Assembly: GCA_002293965.1 (NCBI GenBank)
Contig: DBEG01000116.1
Coordinates: 1 to 10,503, forward strand
Length of the DNA: 10,503 bases
Direction: 5' to 3'
Source: Actinobacteria bacterium UBA912
Lineage (GTDB): Bacteria; Actinomycetota; Coriobacteriia; Anaerosomatales; UBA912
In this document: in pieces, positions 1 through 6,382 of the stretch
Layout: every line of letters starts with the position of its first letter
Numbering within the stretch: position 1 is the first letter of the stretch
Notes under the pieces: generated by a model
What the model saw: only the letters and a program-made list of their open reading frames with translations
Told to the model about the DNA's origin: nothing
Database searches by the model: none
Program-made: the position numbers and the translations under genes

Positions 1-495
1 ACGGCGACCATGATGTTCGGCGGGATCGAGACACCTGCCGAGAGGGTCGAACACATGCTGCGCATCCGCGAGGTGCAGGACGAAGCACTCGCTGGCGGGC
101 ACACCGGCTTCCGCGCGTTCATCCCGTGGAGCTTCCAGCCCGGCAACACCGAGCTTGCTTCCGGCGCGCCGATGACCGCTGCGAGCGGATGGGATTACCT
201 GCGCACACTCGCCGTTTCTCGGCTGTTCCTGGATAATGTGACCAACATACAAGCGTCTTGGGTGACCCAGGGATCGAAGATCGGCCAGGTCGCGATGTGC
301 TTCGGGGCCAACGACATGGGCTCGACGATGATCGAGGAGAACGTGGTCGCCGCTGCGGGGACGCGATTCTCGATGGCGCGCGACGAGCTCGTGCGGCTTA
401 TCGCCGATGCGGGATTCACCCCCGTCCAACGCGACACGCTGTACAGGCCGGTCAGGCGATTCCACCCGGCCGACACGGATGAGGAGACCACATGA
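1..495 (+). CDS. mqnC: Cyclic dehypoxanthinyl futalosine synthase MqnC, C-terminal part (5' end outside window)
   Basis: MqnC is a radical SAM enzyme of the futalosine menaquinone pathway; it cyclises dehypoxanthinyl futalosine in the cytoplasm. The reading frame is open from base 1 (Thr-Ala-Thr precede the first Met at 10), so the gene is cut by the window edge and about 164 C-terminal residues remain of a family near 370. The radical SAM CxxxCxxC cluster lies outside the window. Recognition rests on conserved C-terminal blocks: IREVQDEALAGGHTGFRAF, then FIPWSFQPGNTEL, LDNVTNIQASWVTQG and GANDMGSTMIEENVVAAAG. The stop codon (493-495) overlaps the next start as ATGA, so translation of the following gene is probably coupled. 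The sister enzyme MqnE shares the fold, but the IQASWVTQG and GSTMIEENVV blocks fit MqnC better. Upstream mqn genes probably precede it, unseen here. Confidence 0.9.
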   Translation, partial: TATMMFGGIETPAERVEHMLRIREVQDEALAGGHTGFRAFIPWSFQPGNTELASGAPMTAASGWDYLRTLAVSRLFLDNVTNIQASWVTQGSKIGQVAMCFGANDMGSTMIEENVVAAAGTRFSMARDELVRLIADAGFTPVQRDTLYRPVRRFHPADTDEETT

Positions 496-1376
496 GCGAG
501 GCGAGAGTTCCCAAGGCCCACTTCGGCATCTGCGGAGGATCGGGCTCGCTTGGATTCGACTTCCCACAAGGACTCGATGACCCGCGCGTGACCGTACTCG
601 CGGGCGACCTTACCTTCGCCACGCCCTTCGGCGAATCGCCGACGTTCACGCACTTCCGCGTCGATGGCCCGCACGGCGCGCACGAGGCGCTCGCCGTCCG
701 CATGCACGGGTGGCGACGGGGCGTGAAGCGAGCGGATGCCTCACTGCAGACCTTCTGGGTCTTCCACGAGGCTGGCGTGTCGAAGGTGCTCGCCGACGGC
801 GGTGTCGGGTCACTGAATCACCTGCTCGACCCGCGCGACATCATCATCCCGCACGACTTCATCGACCTGTCGATGAAACAGGACATCTACGTGCGCGGGG
901 ATCATCTGCTCATCATGCGCGATCCGGTCTGCCCCGACCTGGCCTCGCGCCTGCACACCGGCGCTGCCGCGAGCTTCCCGCGCGTCTTCAGCCGCGGCGT
1001 CTACCTCGTCACCGACGGGCCGCGCTTCGAATCGATCTCCGAGGTCGACTACATGCGCCGCCTGGGAGGCGACGTCGTCGGGCAGTCGCTCTCGCCCGAG
1101 GTCTTCCTCGCCCGCGACATCGGCGCGTGCTTCGCTGGCGTCTACATCGTCGTGAACTACGGCGAGGGGGTAGTGCGCACGTGGGAACACGACGAGCTCA
1201 AGGCGGTGTTCTTCGACGAGTCCGCGACCATCGCCAAGCTCGTGGTCGACACGATTGCCGAGACGGACCCGGCCTCCTCGGCATGTGGCTGCCGCGACCT
1301 GCGCAAGCCGTCGCTGCTGTCCATCCCTGACGCACGCCCGGAGCATTTGCGACCGAAGCCCGCGCCCGGGGACTGA
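492..1376 (+). CDS. MTAP/PNP-family nucleoside phosphorylase, probable futalosine-cleaving enzyme
   Basis: A 294-residue cytoplasmic protein of the methylthioadenosine/purine nucleoside phosphorylase family (human MTAP is 283). Family blocks are visible in order: GICGGSG (12-18, phosphate loop), GVGSL (104-108), HDFIDLS (121-127), RDPVCP (143-148), DGPRFES (175-181) and SPEVFLARDIGACFAGVY (201-218). Aligned by eye to human MTAP, the adenine-contacting Asp220 becomes Asn222 and Asp222 becomes Gly224, which suggests a 6-oxopurine base such as hypoxanthine. The Thr93-Ala94 phosphate contacts become Gly-Gly, so hydrolysis instead of phosphorolysis is possible. A CGC motif (265-267) resembles the C-terminal CxC of archaeal MTAP/PNP enzymes. 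The start at 492 has a GAGGAG ribosome site 5 bases upstream and overlaps the mqnC stop. Position between mqnC and a deaminase suggests it removes hypoxanthine from futalosine in place of MqnB. The alternative is methylthioadenosine or methylthioinosine salvage. Confidence 0.8.
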   Translation: MSEARVPKAHFGICGGSGSLGFDFPQGLDDPRVTVLAGDLTFATPFGESPTFTHFRVDGPHGAHEALAVRMHGWRRGVKRADASLQTFWVFHEAGVSKVLADGGVGSLNHLLDPRDIIIPHDFIDLSMKQDIYVRGDHLLIMRDPVCPDLASRLHTGAAASFPRVFSRGVYLVTDGPRFESISEVDYMRRLGGDVVGQSLSPEVFLARDIGACFAGVYIVVNYGEGVVRTWEHDELKAVFFDESATIAKLVVDTIAETDPASSACGCRDLRKPSLLSIPDARPEHLRPKPAPGD

Positions 1377-1379
1377 GCG

Positions 1380-2582
1380 ATGATGCTCGTCTCGGCGCCC
1401 TGGGTGCTCCCGATCTGCTCGTCGCCCATCCGCGACGGGGCGGTCCTCGTCGAGGGCGCCCGCATCGCACGCGTGGGCACGCTCGCCGATCTCTCTGCTG
1501 CGCACCCGACCGCCGAGCGCCGCCACTTCGACGGCTGCACGATACTCCCCGGCCTGGTCAACGCGCACACGCATCTGGCGATGACGAGCCTGCAAGGAGT
1601 CGCGGGCCCGGGCGACTTCGCCACCTGGATCTCGCGCATCCCCGCAGCGTGGGGTGCCCTTAGCGCCTCTGAGATCCGCGAGTCGATCGAGCGCGGCATG
1701 CGCATGTCGCTCGCTTCCGGCGTCACGGTGGTCGGCGACATCTCGTACGGCCCCGACTCGCCCGCGACCGGCTCGCAACTCGGCATCGGCGGCGTCTTCT
1801 TCGAGGAGGTTCTCGGCATACCCGCCGAAGAGCTGCCCGCGCGCCTGCGCGAGATGTGCTTCCCCGCCCCGCACGCCGACCCCCGCATCCGACAGGGCCT
1901 CACGCCCCACGCGCCCTACACAGCCGGGCCGGGGCTGATCGCAGCCGCACACTCGGCCGCTGCCTCCGCTCGCGCACCCTTCGCGATCCACGTCGCCGAG
2001 TCGGCAGCGGAATCCGAGCTCCTGGCCTCAGGCACCGGGCCGCTCGCGGCGGTTGCAGCCCGCGTGGCTGTGGGCTTCGAGGCGCCGGGGACGTCAGCGG
2101 TGCGTTACCTCGATGCGTTGGGAGCCCTCGACGGCGCGCTCGCGATCCACTGCGTGAAGGTCGACGCCGCCGACGCCGCGCTGCTAGCGGCCAAGACCCG
2201 CGGAGTCGTGGTGTGTCCGCGCTCCAACGCCTACCTCGGCAACGGAGCCCCGCCGGTGGAGCTGCTGCTGGAGCACGGAGTCACGCTCGGGCTGGGGACC
2301 GATTCGCTCGCAAGCAACGCAGACCTCGACCTCTTCGAGGAGGCGAGAGCGCTGGCCCACATCGCCCCCACGCTGACCGCCGAGATGATCATCGCGATCA
2401 TGACTCTCGGCGGAGCGAAGGCACTGGGAGTCGAAGACGACTTCGGAACCCTTGAGCCCGGAACCCAGGCCGACCTCGCCATCTTCGGCGTGGTCGGAGA
2501 AGACCCGCATGTAGCGCTGCTCGCCGAGGCCAGCACGCAAACGCTCCGCGCACTCCTCGCAGCCGGCGAGTGGCGAACCTAA
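1380..2582 (+). CDS. Amidohydrolase, probable aminodeoxyfutalosine deaminase (MqnX type)
   Basis: A 400-residue amidohydrolase-superfamily deaminase of the cytosine deaminase-like/SAH deaminase branch. Metal and catalytic residues are all present: His63 and His65 (NAHTHLAM), His204 with Glu207 (HVAESAAE), His257 (IHCVK) and Asp308 (GTDSLASN). PHAPY (176-180) is the usual substrate-side block, and the C-terminal EPGTQADLAIF closes the small beta domain. Members of this branch deaminate methylthioadenosine, S-adenosylhomocysteine or 6-aminodeoxyfutalosine. Adjacency to mqnC favours the last, giving futalosine for the neighbouring MTAP/PNP-family enzyme; this is inference from context. It starts 3 bases after the previous stop at tandem ATGs (1380 and 1383), so the exact start is uncertain by one codon and no strong ribosome site is visible. 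It ends 9 bases from the end of the convergent livF. Confidence 0.8.
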   Translation: MMLVSAPWVLPICSSPIRDGAVLVEGARIARVGTLADLSAAHPTAERRHFDGCTILPGLVNAHTHLAMTSLQGVAGPGDFATWISRIPAAWGALSASEIRESIERGMRMSLASGVTVVGDISYGPDSPATGSQLGIGGVFFEEVLGIPAEELPARLREMCFPAPHADPRIRQGLTPHAPYTAGPGLIAAAHSAAASARAPFAIHVAESAAESELLASGTGPLAAVAARVAVGFEAPGTSAVRYLDALGALDGALAIHCVKVDAADAALLAAKTRGVVVCPRSNAYLGNGAPPVELLLEHGVTLGLGTDSLASNADLDLFEEARALAHIAPTLTAEMIIAIMTLGGAKALGVEDDFGTLEPGTQADLAIFGVVGEDPHVALLAEASTQTLRALLAAGEWRT

Positions 2583-2591
2583 TCCCGAGAC

Positions 2592-3296
2592 CTAATGCTC
2601 GCCGAGGTAGGTCTTGCGGACCTGCTCGTTGTGTAGCAGCTCCTTGCCCGGTCCCTCCAGCACGATCTTGCCGGTCTCAAGCACATAGCCACGCTTGGCA
2701 ACTGATAGCGCCATGGCAGCGTTCTGCTCGACCAACAGGATCGTGATTCCTGACTCATTGAGCTTCTGGATCGTCTCGAACACGAGATCGACGATGACCG
2801 GCGCGAGTCCCATCGAGGGCTCGTCGAGCATCAGCAGCCGAGGGCGGGCCATCAGCCCGCGGCCCATAGCCAGCATCTGCTGCTCACCGCCGGAAAGCGT
2901 TCCGCCGCGCTGGGTCCTGCGCTCCTTCAGGCGCGGGAACAGGTCGAACACCCGCTCCATGTCCTGAGGAATCTCCTTGTCCGAGCGCAGATAAGCACCC
3001 ATCTCAAGGTTCTCGACAACGGTCATCTCCGGGAAGATTCTGCGCCCCTCGGGGACCTGGACTATGTTCATCCCGGCAACCTCATGCGAGGGTACGCCTG
3101 CGATGGACTTGCCATCGAAGATGATGTCGCCCTTCGTGGGGGCCAATTGTCCCGAGATCGTCTTGAGGGTCGTGGACTTCCCGGCACCATTAGCGCCGAT
3201 CAGGGTCACGATCTCGCCCTCGTCCACGTGAACGGAGATTCCCTTCAGCGCCTCGATCTGGCCATAGAAGGTATGTACTGCGTCAACCTTTAGCAC
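2592..3296 (-). CDS. livF: Branched-chain amino-acid ABC transporter ATP-binding protein LivF
   Basis: One of the two ATPase subunits that power the hydrophobic amino-acid importer from the cytoplasmic face; it pairs with LivG. The 234 residues match the usual LivF length. Visible motifs are Walker A GANGAGKST (34-42), Q-loop Gln80 in VQVPEGRRIF, signature LSGGEQQ (134-140), and Walker B LLMLDEP (154-160) with catalytic Glu159. The usual switch His is Gln191 (LVEQN), which is characteristic of LivF proteins and not a defect. Translation starts at GTG, supported by a GGAGGAG site 4 bases upstream. That site overlaps the livG stop, implying coupling. It is the last gene of the livJHMGF block, and no terminator is apparent in the 9 bases before the convergent deaminase gene. 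Confidence 0.95.
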   Translation of the reverse strand: MLKVDAVHTFYGQIEALKGISVHVDEGEIVTLIGANGAGKSTTLKTISGQLAPTKGDIIFDGKSIAGVPSHEVAGMNIVQVPEGRRIFPEMTVVENLEMGAYLRSDKEIPQDMERVFDLFPRLKERRTQRGGTLSGGEQQMLAMGRGLMARPRLLMLDEPSMGLAPVIVDLVFETIQKLNESGITILLVEQNAAMALSVAKRGYVLETGKIVLEGPGKELLHNEQVRKTYLGEH

Positions 3297-3300
3297 TTAG

Positions 3301-3307
3301 CTCCTCC
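3301..3307 (-). promoter_or_regulatory. Ribosome binding site of livF
   Basis: The minus strand reads GGAGGAG, 4 bases before the GTG at 3296-3294, and overlaps the first base of the livG stop codon (3309-3307). It is the evidence for choosing the GTG start of livF. Confidence 0.75.
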
Positions 3308-4116
3308 TACCCTTCCGCCAACAGCGCTTCAGCGCCGGAGCCGAGATACGCTTCGATAACCTTCGGGTCACGCTGGATCTGGGCAGGGGTTCCCTCGGCG
3401 ATCTTCTCACCGAAGTCGAGCACCACGATCCGGTCCGCAACGCCCATAACGACCTTCATGTCGTGCTCAATCAGAAGCACGGTGATGCCCTGGGAGCGAA
3501 TGCGGTGCGCCAGCTCCATGAGCTCGATCGATTCCTGCGGGTTCATCCCGGCCGCCGGCTCGTCCAGCAGCAAGAGTTGCGGGTCGGTCGCCAATGCACG
3601 TGCGATCTCTAGGCGACGCTGATCGCCGTAGGGCAGGTTCGTGGCGAGCTCATTGACCTTGTCCAGCAGGCCGACGAAGCTCAACCACTTGAGCGAATCC
3701 TCGATGATCTGCTTTTCCTCGCGCTTGAATCCTGGTGTGCGGAGTACCGCGCTGAGAGGCCCGGCATTGGTGCGAGCATGACGCCCGACCATGATGTTCT
3801 CTAGCGCAGTCATGTTGTCGAACAGGCGGATGTTCTGGAAGGTACGGGCGATTCCCATCTTGCAGATGTCATGGGGCGCCTTGCCGATCAACGATTTTCC
3901 GTTGAAGTCCAGCTTCCCGGACGTTGGCCTGTAGATACCCGTCAGCATGTTGAACACCGTTGTCTTGCCAGCCCCGTTAGGGCCGATTAGCGCCAGGATC
4001 TCGCCGGGCGCGATGTCGAACGTGACTTCGTTGACCGCCTTGAGACCACCGAATGCCATCGTCAGATCGTCTACATTGAGGAGAGGCATCTCTCTACCCT
4101 TGCTTTCTGCACTCAT
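3307..4116 (-). CDS. livG: Branched-chain amino-acid ABC transporter ATP-binding protein LivG
   Basis: The second ATPase subunit of the importer, 269 residues. Motifs: Walker A GPNGAGKTT (45-53), Q-loop Gln94 in ARTFQNIRLF, the LivG-type signature LPYGDQRR (161-168), Walker B LLLLDEP (181-187), and switch His218 in LIEHDM. The AAGMNPQES segment after Walker B is typical of LivG. The ATG at 4116-4114 shares one base with the livM stop (TGATG), with a purine-rich AAGGGGG stretch upstream, so coupled re-initiation is likely. A second in-frame ATG at 4089-4087, starting MPLLNV, matches the usual LivG N-terminus more closely, so the first nine residues may be untranslated. livF follows after 10 bases. 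Confidence 0.95.
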   Translation of the reverse strand: MSAESKGREMPLLNVDDLTMAFGGLKAVNEVTFDIAPGEILALIGPNGAGKTTVFNMLTGIYRPTSGKLDFNGKSLIGKAPHDICKMGIARTFQNIRLFDNMTALENIMVGRHARTNAGPLSAVLRTPGFKREEKQIIEDSLKWLSFVGLLDKVNELATNLPYGDQRRLEIARALATDPQLLLLDEPAAGMNPQESIELMELAHRIRSQGITVLLIEHDMKVVMGVADRIVVLDFGEKIAEGTPAQIQRDPKVIEAYLGSGAEALLAEG

Positions 4117-5309
4117 CAGGAGCCCCCTTTGTGCCGGGACTCGGCTCGATTAGCAGCCTCGAGATCCGCCATCGACTGATTTTGCTCCATCAGATTCTTT
4201 GCATCCTCGGGATGTAGCTCCATGGCTCTGCGCTTGGAGGGCAGAATGCCCTGCGGCCTGAAGATCATCATGATGATCAAGGCGATGGCAAAGACAAAGA
4301 AGCGGTATTGCCCAGCCATGTTCGCCTGCTCGGTAGTGAGGAACTGGGAGAAGAATTCGGACTGTGCCGTCCAACGGATCATCTCTGGTAGCCCGGCGAT
4401 GACCGCAGCACCCAGAGCCACTCCGGGTATCGAGCCCATGCCGCCAAGGACCACCATGCAGACCACTAGAACGGATTCCATGAAGTTGAACGACTCCGGA
4501 CTGATGAATCCAATCCAGTACGTGAACGTAATTCCGCCGATTCCACCCCATACCGCACCCAGTGCGAAGGCCCACAGCTTGGTGGTCTGGATATTCACGC
4601 CAACGGATGCTGCTGCGATCTCATCTTCACGCATGGCGATCCAAGCACGACCCAGACGCGAATCATCAAGCCTGCGGATCACGAAGATCGCAATCACGCA
4701 GAGAATGGCGATCATGTAATACCACCACAGATCTGCCGAGAAGTGGAAATCGCCGATGCTCAAAGCGTCCATCATGGCAGCCTGACCAGCGGGCGGGGTC
4801 ACCGACTCTCCTGGGCCTGGTAGGCCTTTGGGTCCTCTAGTCAATCCGAAGACGTCGTTGGTGAGCGCAATCCTGACCGACTCGCCGAAACCGAGCGTGA
4901 CGATAGCCAGATAGTCCCCGCGCAACCTGAGTACCGGGAAGCCGATCACCAGACCGGCGAACGCTGCGCCTAATGCGGATACCGGTAACAGCACCCAATA
5001 CCCCGCGCCGGCGATCGCCTCAGGAAGAAGTAAGCCCAAAAGCATGCCGACGTATGCGCCCACCGCATAGAAAGCGATGTAGCCTAAGTCCAGCAGCCCG
5101 GCGTAGCCAACGGTGATGTTCAATCCCAGTGCCAGCACGACGTAGATGCCCATCAGGGCAAAGATACGCACGAAGAAGAAGTTGCCCACGGACTGGAAGT
5201 AGAGCGGCAACGCTATCGCGGCGACGATTGCGATGGCCAGCCAGATCCACTGCTTGCGATCGACCTTCTTGTTGTTCTTGGAACCTACCTGTAGCACTTG
5301 TGCTCCCAT
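4116..5309 (-). CDS. livM: Branched-chain amino-acid ABC transporter permease LivM
   Basis: Integral membrane permease that forms the channel with LivH. At 397 residues it falls in the LivM range. After a basic N-terminus (KNNKKVDRKQ) come hydrophobic segments near residues 21-38, 44-66, 74-95, 104-127, 195-212, 245-266, 276-307 and 335-350. The family block VGYAGLLDLGYIAFYAVGAY (67-86) is clear. The cytoplasmic loop that docks to the ATPases is SRLGRAWIAMREDEIAAASVG (217-237). RPQGILPSKRR ends the membrane part and is followed by a charged tail of about 36 residues. The ATG is 2 bases after the livH stop, with a GGAGAAGGTG purine stretch upstream. Base composition here is visibly poorer in G+C than in the flanking blocks. 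Confidence 0.94.
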   Translation of the reverse strand: MGAQVLQVGSKNNKKVDRKQWIWLAIAIVAAIALPLYFQSVGNFFFVRIFALMGIYVVLALGLNITVGYAGLLDLGYIAFYAVGAYVGMLLGLLLPEAIAGAGYWVLLPVSALGAAFAGLVIGFPVLRLRGDYLAIVTLGFGESVRIALTNDVFGLTRGPKGLPGPGESVTPPAGQAAMMDALSIGDFHFSADLWWYYMIAILCVIAIFVIRRLDDSRLGRAWIAMREDEIAAASVGVNIQTTKLWAFALGAVWGGIGGITFTYWIGFISPESFNFMESVLVVCMVVLGGMGSIPGVALGAAVIAGLPEMIRWTAQSEFFSQFLTTEQANMAGQYRFFVFAIALIIMMIFRPQGILPSKRRAMELHPEDAKNLMEQNQSMADLEAANRAESRHKGGS

Positions 5310-5311
5310 GT

Positions 5312-6238
5312 CTACACCTTCTCCACTGTGGACCGGCCGAGAAGACCTCCGGGCCGGAAGGTGAGTACGAGCAACAGCACACCGAAGACGATGACATCAC
5401 GGTATCCGGAGCTGATATAGCCAGCGGCCATAGCCTCCAGGATGCCTATGAGGAACCCACCCAGCATCGCACCTCTGAGGTTTCCGATGCCTCCGACGAC
5501 CGCCGCTGTGAATGACTTGATACCGGGAATGAATCCCATGTCGAACTTGATCGAGCCGTAGTACAGGCCCGAGAAGATACCCGCCGCAGCCCCCAGAGCC
5601 GGACCCACGAAGAAGGCGACCATGATTACCTTGTTGATGTCGATACCCATCAGGCCAGCGGCATCCCTATCCTGCGAGGTCGCCCTCATGGCCTTGCCCA
5701 TGCGCGTCTTCGATACCCAGGTGTCGAGCACCACAAGCAGGAGGACTGTCGTGACCAGCATGATGATCTGCAGGTATGTGATCGTCACTCCACCGAAGCT
5801 AAGTCCGCCCGACGGGATCAGATAGTTCGGGAAAGGTAATGACCGCGCAGTGATCCAGAGTAGAACCACCTGCTGCAAGAGGATGGAAACAGCGATCGCG
5901 GAGATCAATGCTGCCAGCCGAGGAGCGTTGCGTAGCGGTCGATACGCTATTCGCTCTATCAACACGCCCAGTATCCCAATCGAGATACCGGCAATGAGAA
6001 ATGTCAAAAGGAAGAGAACGATGATACCTAACCCAGATCCTGTAAGCGCGTCGAACTGGGAGAGGAACGTAAAGGTGAAAAGACCAACGAACGCCCCGCC
6101 CATGAACATCTCTGCATGAGCGAAGTTGATCATCAACATGATGCCGTACACAAGGGTGTATCCCAGCGCGATGAGCGCGTACATCCCACCCAGGGTGATG
6201 CCGTTTACGAGCTGCTGCCCGAAGATATCCAGTGCCAC
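5312..6238 (-). CDS. livH: Branched-chain amino-acid ABC transporter permease LivH
   Basis: Integral membrane permease, 308 residues, the usual LivH size. It carries the family opening GQQLVNGITLGGMYALIALG (7-26) and MINFAHAEMFMGGAFVG (36-52). The ATPase-docking loop is TRMGKAMRATSQDRDAAGLMG (178-198), and the end is LTFRPGGLLGR. Hydrophobic segments cover roughly 15-35, 44-60, 70-95, 108-130, 155-172, 204-226, 243-272 and 282-294. Translation starts at GTG; an AGGTGG ribosome site lies 6 bases upstream at 6250-6245. livM begins 2 bases after its stop. A 144-base gap containing a strong hairpin separates it from livJ, so it may be expressed at a lower level than the binding protein. Confidence 0.94.
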   Translation of the reverse strand: MALDIFGQQLVNGITLGGMYALIALGYTLVYGIMLMINFAHAEMFMGGAFVGLFTFTFLSQFDALTGSGLGIIVLFLLTFLIAGISIGILGVLIERIAYRPLRNAPRLAALISAIAVSILLQQVVLLWITARSLPFPNYLIPSGGLSFGGVTITYLQIIMLVTTVLLLVVLDTWVSKTRMGKAMRATSQDRDAAGLMGIDINKVIMVAFFVGPALGAAAGIFSGLYYGSIKFDMGFIPGIKSFTAAVVGGIGNLRGAMLGGFLIGILEAMAAGYISSGYRDVIVFGVLLLVLTFRPGGLLGRSTVEKV

Positions 6239-6382
6239 TGAAGTCCACCTGTCTGGAGAGCAAGAAAAAGGAACGAGAAGTCATCTGCGTACCACAAGGA
6301 TTCCCACGGGAACCCGGTCAGGCGATGACCTCTCGCCTGCCCGGGTTCCTGAATATCTCACATGGGAACGATTAGGTACCCG
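6239..6382 (-). other. livJ-livH intergenic region
   Basis: 144 bases between the livJ stop and the livH start, read on the minus strand. It holds the long stem-loop at 6309-6349 and, next to livH, a pyrimidine-rich stretch followed by the livH ribosome site (6250-6245). I see no gene and no convincing separate promoter. Confidence 0.7.
6309..6349 (-). promoter_or_regulatory. Strong stem-loop after livJ (attenuator or mRNA-processing hairpin)
   Basis: A 9-base arm GGAACCCGG (6309-6317) pairs perfectly with CCGGGTTCC (6341-6349). Inside it, CAGGCGA (6319-6325) pairs with TCGCCTG (6333-6339), leaving one T-C mismatch and a 7-base loop. That gives 16 pairs, 33 bases after the livJ stop. No T-run follows the stem on either strand, so it does not look like a complete intrinsic terminator. 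A partial attenuator, or a 3' stabiliser that keeps livJ mRNA abundant, fits better. Confidence 0.65.

Noticed and set aside
810..1991. Open frame of 393 codons on the minus strand
   Set aside because: It lies fully antisense to the MTAP-like gene and the deaminase, both of which have clear family motifs. Its product is a low-complexity mix of Arg, Gly, Ala and Asp typical of shadow frames in G+C-rich DNA.
492..2582. Methionine salvage (MTA phosphorylase plus MTA/SAH deaminase) as the main reading of the two genes after mqnC
   Set aside because: Possible, but the ATGA overlap with mqnC and the Asn at the base-recognition position fit futalosine processing better. It is kept as the alternative.
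6309..6349. Calling the livJ-livH hairpin a full intrinsic terminator
   Set aside because: No T-run follows on either strand, and livH through livF have no evident promoter of their own, so complete termination would silence them.
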